Shown: piece after piece, positions 25,941 through 34,350 of the stretch
Layout: every line of letters starts with the position of its first letter
How positions within the stretch are numbered: the stretch's first letter is position 1
DNA from: an uncultured Lachnospiraceae bacterium
GTDB lineage: Bacteria > Bacillota > Clostridia > Lachnospirales > Lachnospiraceae
Assembly (NCBI GenBank): GCA_958428365.1
Contig: CAUAFT010000011.1
Location: 1 to 64,000, forward strand
Length of the DNA: 64,000 nt
Direction: 5' to 3'
Program-made: the position numbers and the translations under genes
Notes under the pieces: model-generated
Databases searched by the model: none
What the model was told of the DNA's origin: nothing
Seen by the model: the letters and a program-made list of their open reading frames with translations, nothing else

Positions 25941-25985
25941 TTTATATAGTTAAAGGTATCTCGTAGATTATAAAGGAGAATGAAA

Positions 25986-27005
25986 ATGGCTAGAGCTGAT
26001 TTAATGTGTGAATTGATAAAATATGGATTACTAAATGATAATATAAACTTTAGAAAGGCGGCTGAAGCGTTATGTGCGGAGGAACGAGCAAAGCAACATA
26101 CTATTTTAGCAAATAAAATACAAGACTTACTTAGTATGGAAAAGAAACAATCGATTGAACGGAATAGTTCGGTTAATTTTGTTAGAAGTGGGATGAATGA
26201 ATCAAGTCTTTTTTGGGAAAAAGTACCTCAAAAGAGAATGGATAATTTGATTTTACCACAGACAGTAAAAGATATATGCCAAAGCGTGATTGACGAGCAA
26301 TTAAGAGCGGAAGTACTTCAGTCTTATGGACTGGAGCCAAGAAATAAGGCATTGCTAATAGGCCCCCCAGGTAATGGTAAGACCTCTTTAGCAGAGGCTA
26401 TAGCAGAAGCTTTGATGGTACCTTTATTAACTGTGAGATATGAAAGTATAGTTGGTGCATATTTAGGCGAAACAGCATCAAAGTTGTCGAAACTTTTTGA
26501 AATTGCAAAAACTAGGAAATGTGTATTATTCTTTGATGAATTTGAAACTTTGGGAAAAGAGCGTGGAGATGCACATGAAACAGGGGAGATAAAAAGGGTT
26601 GTTAGTTCTTTACTTATGCAAATTGACGCCTTACCAAGTTATGTGGTTGCAATCGCAGCAACAAATCACGATACATTGTTGGACAGGGCGGCGTGGAGAA
26701 GATTCCAAGTAAAGATAGAAATACCTAAGCCTACTAGAAACAACTTGGAATTATTCTTTGAACATTTTCAAGAGGAAAGAGGATTTGAATTCGGAATTTT
26801 ACCGAGCACTCTTGCAAAAAAAACTTTGGGTTTAAGTTATGCGGAGGCAGAAGAGTTAGCATTGGAGATATACCGACAATATGTATTAAATATTCCACAA
26901 GATAAGCCTAAAGAGATTACAAGTCAAGTATTGAAGTTGTGGCAGACACAGAAAATGATTAATAAGGAACAGAAGGAGGAAGAGGTATGGCAGAAAGACC
27001 AATAA
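25986..27005 (+). CDS. ietA: IetA-like AAA+ ATPase
   Basis: A 110-residue N-terminal region precedes one AAA+ module: Walker A LLIGPPGNGKTSLAEAIA, Walker B KCVLFFDEFETLG, sensor-1 VVAIAATNHDTLLDRA and an arginine finger in AWRRFQ. Paired with the subtilase that follows, it matches IetAS, a module described first in plasmid incompatibility and later as anti-phage defence. The ATG at 25986 is used because AAGGAG at 25973-25978 is too close to the ATG at 25980. It overlaps the next gene by 19 bases. Confidence 0.82.
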   Translation: MARADLMCELIKYGLLNDNINFRKAAEALCAEERAKQHTILANKIQDLLSMEKKQSIERNSSVNFVRSGMNESSLFWEKVPQKRMDNLILPQTVKDICQSVIDEQLRAEVLQSYGLEPRNKALLIGPPGNGKTSLAEAIAEALMVPLLTVRYESIVGAYLGETASKLSKLFEIAKTRKCVLFFDEFETLGKERGDAHETGEIKRVVSSLLMQIDALPSYVVAIAATNHDTLLDRAAWRRFQVKIEIPKPTRNNLELFFEHFQEERGFEFGILPSTLAKKTLGLSYAEAEELALEIYRQYVLNIPQDKPKEITSQVLKLWQTQKMINKEQKEEEVWQKDQ

Positions 27006-29515
27006 TATTATTTCCTGAACCGCAGTTGGCTGATCGAGATAAGAGAAAGATTCCTATTCCGCAGATGAATAAACCTACATTTGGAAAACAATATAATCGA
27101 CTTCAACCGACATTTAAAGTTTTGAAAGAAGCATTTGAAAAAAAGAAAGTACAAATCCAAAATGCACCGATTGGAATGAATCCAGAATATGCCCTTGTTT
27201 TCGAGGTGGTTGGTTCTGTTGATAACTTTTATACTGCTGTGAAAAATTCTGATGGATTAGAATGGCTTTTTGATAAGGATTCATTTGATATAGAACCTGA
27301 CGAAGATTTTTATTTTGATAAAGATAAGGAGAAAAATATTTCTGGAAAAGTGTACTGTATCATGTCGAATCAAGAAGCCATGGAGCAAATGTTATCATGC
27401 TGGAGACGATTTAACGATGGAGAAAGTGATGTGTTTGCTCGTGGGTATGCTGGATTGAGAGATATTTTTGTTAATATAAAGCAAATTAGAACGTGGACTT
27501 CTGAAGATAGAATACAGGAAACGCGAATAATTGAATATTGGAGGGAGTCATTAGAAATTGATGGTAATACAGCAGTACCATTTGAGGTAGAATTATTCTA
27601 TAGAAATGATAAAGAAAAAAGAATGTTGGCAGAGAAGGCGGTTGTAGCAGAAATAGAGAGATTAGGAGGACGCATTCTTAACAAGTGTCATATTAGCGAA
27701 ATAGCATATCATGCACTACTGGTAGAATTGCCTAGAAATAGGATAGAAGAGCTTGTTGAAAATTATGAACAAGTGCAATTAGTACATATAGATGATGTAA
27801 TGTTTTTTAGACCAACCTGTCAATCCGCATTTAATGTATATGCTGATAATTCTGTTATAGAAGAAATTGATGAGGAAATTCCTGTGGAAAAATCTGCACC
27901 GATTATTGGTGTATTTGATGGAATGCCAATACAAAATCATCCATTTTTGAAGAATAGAATAATATTAGATGATCCAGACGGCTATGAAAGTGGCTATGAA
28001 AGTAAGAATAGATGTCATGGAACGGCAATGTCTTCACTAATATTGAATGGCGACTTGAATAAAAAAGAGTTTCTAAATCATAGCATTTATCTTCGTCCTA
28101 TTTTGAAACCGAGAGAGATTGGACCGGATACTTTTGTAGAAGAGATACCTAGTGATTGTTTGATTGTAGATAAAATTCATGCAGCTATTGTTAGACTTTT
28201 TGAAAATCAAAATGGTACTGAACCAGTGGCACCTACAATAAGAATTATAAATCTTTCTTTAGGAGATCCAGTAAGACAATTAGCAACATTAATGAGTCCA
28301 TTAGCTCGATTAATTGACTATTTGGCGTATAAGTATTCGGTCTTGTTTATTGTTAGTGCAGGAAATCATCCAGAGACAATAAATATGTTAGAGAGTACAT
28401 TTGATGAATTAAAAAATAAAGACATATACGAAAGAAGTGAAGAATATTTTAGGTGTATATCTAACAATCAAAGAAATGTAAAAGTGTTGTCACCAGCAGA
28501 GAATATCAATGGTTTGACAGTTGGTGCAATTTATGATGATTATTGCAATGTTGATGAGAATGATAGAGCAATATTTGCGGTTCAAAAAGGTTTGCCAAGT
28601 CCTATTTCTTCATATGGGAAAGGTTATAGGTCAATTATTACGCCAGATTTATATTATAGAGGTGGTAGAAAATTTATATATAGTTCATGGAATGGGCAAT
28701 GTCAATGGCTACAATCAAATAGAGAACCTGGCTGTAAGGTGGCAGCACCAACTGTGGATTCTACAAAAAATGGACAGGCATTTACTTTTGGAACAAGTGA
28801 TGCAACAGCTTTAATTTCGCATGAAGCATTAAAATGTTATGATGTCTTAAAGGATATTTATCAAGCAGAAACAAGTGGAGTGCCACCAAAAGAATATATG
28901 GCGATTCTTATAAAAGCAATGCTTACGCATGGGGCGTCATGGGGAGATTTGGCAAGTCAGGTTGCAAAGATAACAGGAGCGAAAGAAAAGCAAGTTTCAA
29001 GATGGTTAGGATATGGAATCCCAGATGTCTCAAGAGTTGAGGAATGTGCAAAAAACAGGGTTACGTTAATTGGTACGGGTAGTTTGAAAAAGGATGAGGG
29101 GCATATATTTACATTGCCATTACCTGTAGATATCTCATCAAAGGTAATTAAAAGGAGGCTAATAGTTACATTAGCTTATTTCTCGCCTGTCGAGGTAAAT
29201 AAACAAGCTTATAGAAGTGCAAAATTATGGTTTGATGTGCTCGGAAATGAACAATTAGCTGCAAGTAGGGAAAATACAGAATGGCAAGCAGTTCAAAAAG
29301 GAACCTTACAACATGAAGTATTTGAGGGTGAAAAAGCCTTAATTTGGAATGATGATAAAGCAATACAAATTAAGGTGAATTGTAAAGAGGATGCAGGGAA
29401 ATTTAAAAACGCTATTCCGTATTGTATATTTGTGACGTTTGAAGTGGCAGAAGGACAAAATATCGATGTTTACTCCAAAGTCGTAAATAAGGTAAAAACA
29501 GCAATTAAGCCTTAA
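26987..29515 (+). CDS. ietS: IetS-like subtilisin-family (S8) peptidase
   Basis: This 842-residue protein has a 290-residue N-terminal region and then an S8 peptidase domain. The catalytic triad is visible: Asp in IIGVFDGMPIQ, His in RCHGTAMSSLIL, Ser in FGTSDATALIS, with the oxyanion Asn in VSAGNHPET. A beta-rich C-terminal region follows. There is no signal peptide, so it should act in the cytoplasm, presumably gated by the AAA+ partner. Codon use is AT-rich, unlike the flanking housekeeping genes, consistent with transfer. Confidence 0.85.
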   Translation: MAERPIILFPEPQLADRDKRKIPIPQMNKPTFGKQYNRLQPTFKVLKEAFEKKKVQIQNAPIGMNPEYALVFEVVGSVDNFYTAVKNSDGLEWLFDKDSFDIEPDEDFYFDKDKEKNISGKVYCIMSNQEAMEQMLSCWRRFNDGESDVFARGYAGLRDIFVNIKQIRTWTSEDRIQETRIIEYWRESLEIDGNTAVPFEVELFYRNDKEKRMLAEKAVVAEIERLGGRILNKCHISEIAYHALLVELPRNRIEELVENYEQVQLVHIDDVMFFRPTCQSAFNVYADNSVIEEIDEEIPVEKSAPIIGVFDGMPIQNHPFLKNRIILDDPDGYESGYESKNRCHGTAMSSLILNGDLNKKEFLNHSIYLRPILKPREIGPDTFVEEIPSDCLIVDKIHAAIVRLFENQNGTEPVAPTIRIINLSLGDPVRQLATLMSPLARLIDYLAYKYSVLFIVSAGNHPETINMLESTFDELKNKDIYERSEEYFRCISNNQRNVKVLSPAENINGLTVGAIYDDYCNVDENDRAIFAVQKGLPSPISSYGKGYRSIITPDLYYRGGRKFIYSSWNGQCQWLQSNREPGCKVAAPTVDSTKNGQAFTFGTSDATALISHEALKCYDVLKDIYQAETSGVPPKEYMAILIKAMLTHGASWGDLASQVAKITGAKEKQVSRWLGYGIPDVSRVEECAKNRVTLIGTGSLKKDEGHIFTLPLPVDISSKVIKRRLIVTLAYFSPVEVNKQAYRSAKLWFDVLGNEQLAASRENTEWQAVQKGTLQHEVFEGEKALIWNDDKAIQIKVNCKEDAGKFKNAIPYCIFVTFEVAEGQNIDVYSKVVNKVKTAIKP

Positions 29516-29564
29516 TTTTTGTATCAACGGCATTAGCACTAGAATAAACAAATGAATAATGAGT

Positions 29565-29602
29565 TTAAGGTGTATGGAAATGAATAACCATACACCTTTT
29601 TT
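29565..29602 (+). terminator. Intrinsic terminator after ietS
   Basis: AAGGTGTATGG pairs perfectly with CCATACACCTT around a short AT-rich loop, followed by a T-run. It closes the island operon. Confidence 0.88.
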
Positions 29603-29637
29603 ATGGTGAAATGGCTTAGTTGAAAGAGGAAAAGAAT

Positions 29638-30717
29638 ATGAGGCGGAATATGAAACGGCTGTTACTGCTCTTGTCAGGCGTTTTTGTCATAATTCTCCTT
29701 GTGGTCAGCTTCCTTATTGTTCGATTTTTCCCAGAGCTGCTTCCTGCCAGGGCAAATGTGCAGAGCGAGTCGACAACAGAAATTTTCGCTATGGACACCT
29801 ACATAACGATGACCGCCTATGGACGGGATGCAGAAACAGCATTGACAGAAGCAGAGAATAAGCTGGTAGAGTTGGAACAGCTATGGTCGGTAACAGACCC
29901 GGATAGTGACATTTATGCAGTCAACCACAGCGATGGGCAACCCGTCAACATAAGCGAGGAAACAGCGGCACTGCTTTCCTTTGCTCTGCAGATGGCGGAG
30001 GAAACCGATGGCGCTTTGGAGCCTACCATTTATCCGGTCCTGACTGCATGGGGCTTTACTACAGAGGAAAATCGTGTGCCATCCGATGCTGAGATTACAG
30101 AGCTTCTGGAGAATGTAGGCTATGAACGAATCCGGCTGGAGGATACGACGGTTCAGTTGGACAGCGGTATGATGCTGGATCTGGGTTCTGTGGGAAAAGG
30201 GTATGCCGGCGATCTTGCCGCGCAGGTGCTAAAAGACAATGGTATTCCCTCCGCCCTGCTGGATCTTGGAGGAAACATTCAGGCGGTTGGAACCAAACCG
30301 GATGGCAGTCCATGGCGGCTCGGCCTGCGTGACCCGTTCTCTGATGGCACATTAGGAGTGCTGGAAATCAGCAATCAGGCGGTTGTGACCTCTGGCAATT
30401 ACGAGCGGTACTTTATCGGTGAGGATGGTAAGCAGTATGGTCACATTATTAACCCCACCACAGGCTATCCCGCAGAAAGCGGTCTGGCGTCCGTTACCGT
30501 CATTGCAGACGAAGGACACTTGTGCGATGCGCTGTCTACTTCCCTTTTTGTCATGGGGCCTGACCGGGCGGCTGAATATTGGAAGCAGCATCAGAATTTT
30601 GATATGATTCTGCTTACCGAGGACGGAGAAATCTATCTGACCGAAGGAGTCATGGATGCCTTTACACTGGACAGTTATCACAGCAATATGAAGGTCAATT
30701 TGATTGAATATAAGTAA
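29638..30717 (+). CDS. apbE: ApbE-like FAD:protein FMN transferase
   Basis: ApbE attaches FMN covalently to Thr or Ser in partner flavoproteins at the outer face of the membrane. An N-terminal membrane anchor (RLLLLLSGVFVIILLVVSFLIV) precedes the domain. AMDTYITMTAYG, LGSVGKGYAGDLAAQ, ALLDLGGNIQAVGTKPDG and YGHIINPTTGYPAE are typical, and DALSTSLFVMG carries the metal-site Asp. The ATG at 29638 with AGAGGA is preferred to the TTG at 29620. Base composition returns to normal after the island. Confidence 0.92.
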   Translation: MRRNMKRLLLLLSGVFVIILLVVSFLIVRFFPELLPARANVQSESTTEIFAMDTYITMTAYGRDAETALTEAENKLVELEQLWSVTDPDSDIYAVNHSDGQPVNISEETAALLSFALQMAEETDGALEPTIYPVLTAWGFTTEENRVPSDAEITELLENVGYERIRLEDTTVQLDSGMMLDLGSVGKGYAGDLAAQVLKDNGIPSALLDLGGNIQAVGTKPDGSPWRLGLRDPFSDGTLGVLEISNQAVVTSGNYERYFIGEDGKQYGHIINPTTGYPAESGLASVTVIADEGHLCDALSTSLFVMGPDRAAEYWKQHQNFDMILLTEDGEIYLTEGVMDAFTLDSYHSNMKVNLIEYK

Positions 30718-30910
30718 ACAAAAAATTTTAATCTGCATATGCGCCATGATCTTTCTGTTGGGGATTGCTGGGATTGCATGGATGCTTCTGACTCCTCACG
30801 GAACGCAGGTAAATATCGTGCAGGCAACAGAGCAAAGATTGACAGTTTTTGCGTGCCAGGATAAAATACTTGCAAATAATGCTTCCACACAGACAGCACA
30901 GAGAAGGTGA
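30704..30910 (+). CDS. Short NusG-domain-II-like membrane protein, probably truncated
   Basis: Residues 6-28 form one membrane helix and are followed by HGTQVNIVQ, which resembles the first strand of the small NusG_II domain proteins often found beside apbE. The usual remainder of about 80 residues is missing and the tail looks unrelated. The TTG at 30704 overlaps the apbE stop. It may be a deletion remnant of a flavin-based electron-transfer cluster, since the usual third gene (a Gx-transporter-type membrane protein) is absent. Confidence 0.4.
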   Translation: MNISKQKILICICAMIFLLGIAGIAWMLLTPHGTQVNIVQATEQRLTVFACQDKILANNASTQTAQRR

Positions 30911-30917
30911 TAATTTC

Positions 30918-31802
30918 ATGCTCAAACAGCTCAGATACTTCCAATCAGTTGTCCGAAACAACAGTTTTTCCAAAGCGGCAGAAGAAAACTATATTTCTCA
31001 ATCTGCTATTTCCCAGCAAATACAGGCATTGGAACGGGAACTGGGATTTCCGCTGTTGGAACGAAAGAACCGGACCTTTACGTTAACGCTTGCCGGAGAA
31101 TATTTCTATCAGAAAAGTCTTGTACTGACGGCGGACTATGATCGTATGTGCGCCGAAGCCGCCAGGGTTGCAAAAGGTCGTCAGGCATCCTTGAAAATTG
31201 GCTATCTCCGCTGTTATGCAGGAAGTGAATTGCATCAGGCATTAGAACAATTTGCAGAGAAATATCCGGACGTTGCCGTGTCTATTGAATATGGCAATCA
31301 CGAAGAATTGTACGCCATGCTTCGTACCGGACAGGTGGACATGGCTCTCAACGATCAGCGCCGGGCGTTTTCGGATGAATACGTCAATCTGATCCTAACC
31401 ACCGCCAGCAGTTATATCGAAATATCCTCCCACAACCCGCTGGCGCAAATGGAGAAGATCACGCCGCAGGAATTGAAAAATATTCCCTGTATTCTGGTAG
31501 CCTCTCAGACGCAGCAGAAAACGGAACAGGAATATTATCAGACTATTGTGGGATTTCAGGGGGAATTTTTATTTGCGGAAAATCTGGAAGAAGCCCGCCT
31601 GATGGTAATAGGCAGAAAAGGGTTCATGCCGATGGAGGGCAATGGAAATGCGCCCCCTGGAGGAGCTTCGATTACCAGGATTCCTCTGATACGGGAGGAT
31701 GAACCAATTCTGCGGAACTATTGTGCTTTTTGGAAAAAGAACAATTCTGGCTTTTGCGTAGAAACCTTTGCAAAAATATTGCAGGCACAGTTCAAAGAAT
31801 AA
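30918..31802 (+). CDS. LysR-family transcriptional regulator
   Basis: The N-terminal HTH (MLKQLRYFQSVVRNNSFSKAAEENYISQSAISQQIQALERELGFPLLERKNRTFTLT) is classical for LysR. The effector-binding domain begins at about residue 90 (ASLKIGYLRCYAG). The ATG at 30918 follows GAGAAGG; an upstream in-frame start would add 23 residues with no site. It is a candidate regulator of the oxidoreductase genes that follow, or of apbE. Confidence 0.9.
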   Translation: MLKQLRYFQSVVRNNSFSKAAEENYISQSAISQQIQALERELGFPLLERKNRTFTLTLAGEYFYQKSLVLTADYDRMCAEAARVAKGRQASLKIGYLRCYAGSELHQALEQFAEKYPDVAVSIEYGNHEELYAMLRTGQVDMALNDQRRAFSDEYVNLILTTASSYIEISSHNPLAQMEKITPQELKNIPCILVASQTQQKTEQEYYQTIVGFQGEFLFAENLEEARLMVIGRKGFMPMEGNGNAPPGGASITRIPLIREDEPILRNYCAFWKKNNSGFCVETFAKILQAQFKE

Positions 31803-31827
31803 TATCATAATTAAAAATAAGTCAAAG

Positions 31828-31858
31828 CTATTCCTGACCGGGAGTGGCTTTTTTCGTA
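31828..31858 (+). terminator. Intrinsic terminator after the LysR gene
   Basis: AGCTATTCCT pairs with GGGAGTGGCT (with G-U pairs) around a short GACC loop, followed by TTTTTTC. Confidence 0.7.
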
Positions 31859-31893
31859 TTAGTTTTTCTTATGCAAATAGTCAAAAAGAAAAA

Positions 31894-31922
31894 TTGATAC
31901 AGACCACGCTTCCGACTAAAAT
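31894..31922 (+). promoter_or_regulatory. Sigma-A promoter for the aldo/keto reductase-SDR operon
   Basis: TTGATA (31894-31899) and TAAAAT (31917-31922) are separated by exactly 17 bases, between the LysR terminator and the reductase gene. Confidence 0.65.
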
Positions 31923-31949
31923 AAAGACAGAAAAAGCAAGGAGGAATTT

Positions 31950-32000
31950 ATGGAACCAGCACATGGGATAAAGGGGATGTTTACAGGCACCCTTATTTGA
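31950..32000 (+). CDS. Possible 16-residue leader peptide
   Basis: A strong AGGAGG site precedes an ATG that opens a 16-codon frame (MEPAHGIKGMFTGTLI), ending 32 bases before the aldo/keto reductase start. It lies inside the operon leader. It could be a regulatory leader peptide or the remnant of a deleted gene. Confidence 0.35.
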   Translation: MEPAHGIKGMFTGTLI

Positions 32001-32032
32001 AAAACTTATGAAATGGAAAGGAGTATTTCACA

Positions 32033-33142
32033 ATGGAAAAAATAAAAAAGAACTTTGGATTTGGCTGTATGCGCCTCCCGATGAGAGAAGACGAGGTGGA
32101 TATCACTGAGACCTGCCGCATGGTGGACGCTTTTTTGGATGCGGGCTTTAACTATTTTGATACGGCTCACGGCTATATTCAGGGGAAAAGCGAGAAGGCG
32201 CTAAAGGAGTGCTTAACCAGCCGCTACCCTCGTGATCGCTATATCCTGACGGATAAATTGACAAATTTTTTCTTTAAAAAGGAATCTGACATTCGTCCAT
32301 TGTTTGAGAGTCAGCTTGCAGCTTGCGGTGTCGACTATTTTGATTTTTATCTGATGCATGCACAGAGTGCGGAGAACTTTAAGTTTTTCAAGTCCTGTCA
32401 CGCCTATGAGACAGCTTTTGCATTAAAAGCAGAGGGTAAGGTAAGGCACGTTGGAATCTCCTTCCATGACCGTGCGGAGGTTTTGGAACAGATTCTGACC
32501 GAATATCCCCAGATAGAGGTGGTACAGATTCAATTCAACTATGTGGATTATGATGATCCGGCAGTACAGAGCCGGAAATGCTATGAGGTCTGTCGAAAAT
32601 TTGACAAGCCGGTTATCGTCATGGAGCCGGTGAAGGGCGGTAATTTGGTGAACTTGCCGGAGGAAGCGAAGGCGGTTTTAGACGATTTGCATGGCGGAAG
32701 CCCAGCCAGTTACGCTATCCGCTTTGCGGCGGGATTTCCCGGTATGATGATGGTTCTTTCCGGTATGAGCAGTCTGGAACAGATGCAGGACAATCTTAGT
32801 TTTATGCAGGACTTTAAGCCCTTGACAGGAACAGAGCTTTCGGCTGTAGGAAAAGTACAGGAAATTTTCAAAAGCATGAATCTGATTCCCTGTACGGCCT
32901 GCCGGTACTGTACAGATGGCTGTCCAAAACATATTGCGATTCCCGATCTGTTTGCAGTTATGAATGCGAAGCAGATCTATCATGACTGGAACGCGGATTA
33001 TTATTACAACAATGTCCATACCGGTCCCGGACGGCGAGCTTCTGACTGTGTGAAATGCGGAAAATGTGAAAAAGCCTGTCCCCAGCATTTATCGATCCGA
33101 AACCTGTTGGAGGATGTGGCTAAGGAGTTTGAAACCCACTGA
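32033..33142 (+). CDS. Aldo/keto reductase with a C-terminal 2x[4Fe-4S] domain
   Basis: The N-terminal 270 residues are an aldo/keto reductase barrel: FGFGCMRLP, DAGFNYFDTAHGYIQGKSE with the Asp and Tyr of the active site, KLTNFFF and YFDFYLMHAQ. The C-terminal ferredoxin-like part has CTACRYCTDGCPKHI and CVKCGKCEKACPQHL, enough cysteines for two clusters. Such fusions are typical of strict anaerobes and probably link ferredoxin to reduction of a carbonyl substrate, here unknown. It is operonic with the SDR gene 65 bases on. Confidence 0.9.
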   Translation: MEKIKKNFGFGCMRLPMREDEVDITETCRMVDAFLDAGFNYFDTAHGYIQGKSEKALKECLTSRYPRDRYILTDKLTNFFFKKESDIRPLFESQLAACGVDYFDFYLMHAQSAENFKFFKSCHAYETAFALKAEGKVRHVGISFHDRAEVLEQILTEYPQIEVVQIQFNYVDYDDPAVQSRKCYEVCRKFDKPVIVMEPVKGGNLVNLPEEAKAVLDDLHGGSPASYAIRFAAGFPGMMMVLSGMSSLEQMQDNLSFMQDFKPLTGTELSAVGKVQEIFKSMNLIPCTACRYCTDGCPKHIAIPDLFAVMNAKQIYHDWNADYYYNNVHTGPGRRASDCVKCGKCEKACPQHLSIRNLLEDVAKEFETH

Positions 33143-33207
33143 ACAGAAGTGCAGGAGGAAACGAGAAAAACGCAGCACGATAACAACAAAGAGAGGAAGA
33201 GTTGATA

Positions 33208-34035
33208 ATGAAAAAGGTAATGCTTTGGGCAGGCGCCGGTCAGATCGGCATGGCGATTGCCCGCAGAATGGGCTACGGTATGAAAATCGTAGTCGGTGAC
33301 AGGAAAATGGAGAATGCAGAAGCAGCTGCTAAGATCATGAACGAAGCAGGGTTTGATGTGATTCCTGTAGCAATGGATCTGTCCAGTCGGGAGTCCATTC
33401 AGGCAATGATCGCCGAAGGGCAGAAATACGGAGATATTACGATGCTGGTCAATGCGGCAGGGGTATCGCCAAGCCAGGCTTCCGTTGAGACCATTTTGAA
33501 GGTGGATCTTTACGGTACTGCGGTATTGTTGGAGGAGGTCGGAAAAGTGATCGCTCCCGGCGGTGTTGGTGTAACGATTTCCAGTCAATCGGGACATCGT
33601 ATGAAACAGCTTACTCCAAAAGAGGATGAACAACTCGCCTGTACCCCGGCAGATGAATTGCTGTCCTTGGAAATTTTGCAGCCGGAGAATATCCTTGATA
33701 CACTCCATGCGTACCAGATGGCGAAACGGTGCAACGAAAAGCGGGTTATGGCAGAATCTGTCAAATGGGGAGAAAAAGGAGCTCGTATCAATTCCATATC
33801 TCCCGGCATTGTGGTTACGCCGCTGGCGTTGGACGAATTGAAAGGCTCCCGCGGGGATTTTTATAAAAATATGTTTGCGAAATGTCCTGCCGGACGTCCT
33901 GGCACGGCGGACGAGATCGCAAACGCAGCGGAGCTTCTGATGAGCGATAAGGGAGCGTTTATCACAGGCGCGGATTTCCTGATCGACGGGGGCGCAACGG
34001 CAAGCTACTTCTATGGTCCCCTGAAACCGGAATAA
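33208..34035 (+). CDS. Short-chain dehydrogenase/reductase (SDR)
   Basis: The Rossmann start MLWAGAGQIGMAIARRMGYG is a slightly atypical nucleotide loop. NAAGVSPSQ, an active-site Ser in ISSQSG, Tyr and Lys in AYQMAKR and the RPGTADEIANAAELLMSDKGAFITGADFLIDGG tail are all typical of classical SDRs. The substrate is unknown. The ATG at 33208 follows GAGAGGAAGAG. It is probably co-transcribed with the aldo/keto reductase, so the two may act on one carbonyl/alcohol pair. Confidence 0.9.
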   Translation: MKKVMLWAGAGQIGMAIARRMGYGMKIVVGDRKMENAEAAAKIMNEAGFDVIPVAMDLSSRESIQAMIAEGQKYGDITMLVNAAGVSPSQASVETILKVDLYGTAVLLEEVGKVIAPGGVGVTISSQSGHRMKQLTPKEDEQLACTPADELLSLEILQPENILDTLHAYQMAKRCNEKRVMAESVKWGEKGARINSISPGIVVTPLALDELKGSRGDFYKNMFAKCPAGRPGTADEIANAAELLMSDKGAFITGADFLIDGGATASYFYGPLKPE

Positions 34036-34036
34036 A

Positions 34037-34097
34037 TCGTTCGACTTTTTTCGCATAAGAAAAAACCGTAGAAAAGGGAAGCCAAAAAGTCAAACGA
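34037..34097. repeat. Inverted repeat after the SDR gene
   Basis: TCGTTCGACTTTTT at 34037-34050 pairs with AAAAAGTCAAACGA at 34084-34097 with one mismatch and a 33-base loop. It may act as a terminator, although its T-run lies inside the stem. Confidence 0.55.
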
Positions 34098-34115
34098 TTT
34101 GTTCGACAATCGGGC

Positions 34116-34197
34116 AAAAGCTCACCGACAGATAGAACTGATTTTGAGTGATAGATTGTTGCCAAAATCAGTAAAGGAGTGAGTTTGGTGAGCTTTT
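34116..34197. repeat. Nested perfect inverted repeats upstream of the sensor kinase
   Basis: An outer perfect 11-bp stem (AAAAGCTCACC 34116-34126 with GGTGAGCTTTT 34187-34197) encloses an inner perfect 10-bp stem (ACTGATTTTG 34137-34146 with CAAAATCAGT 34163-34172). It could be a terminator or a leader structure. No gene lies inside. Confidence 0.65.
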
Positions 34198-34288
34198 GGG
34201 ATTGGTTTGTAAGGTTCATTCGTTAGTAGAAAAAGGCGTTCTTGTAATAAAAAAGAGGAACAAGGGAGCCTGATTTTAGTAACACATA

Positions 34289-34317
34289 TTGAAAATGCGT
34301 CTGCCAATGGATATAAT
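34289..34317 (+). promoter_or_regulatory. Sigma-A promoter of the GHKL kinase gene
   Basis: TTGAAA (34289-34294) and TATAAT (34312-34317) are separated by 17 bases, 34 bases ahead of the chosen start codon. Confidence 0.75.
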
Positions 34318-34350
34318 ATCCTTAACTTGTACAAGGAGCGTGACATACCA

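Noticed and set aside
34327..34350. Earlier TTG start for the sensor kinase
   Set aside because: The AAGGAG that would serve translation lies downstream of that TTG, so the start at 34351 is better supported.
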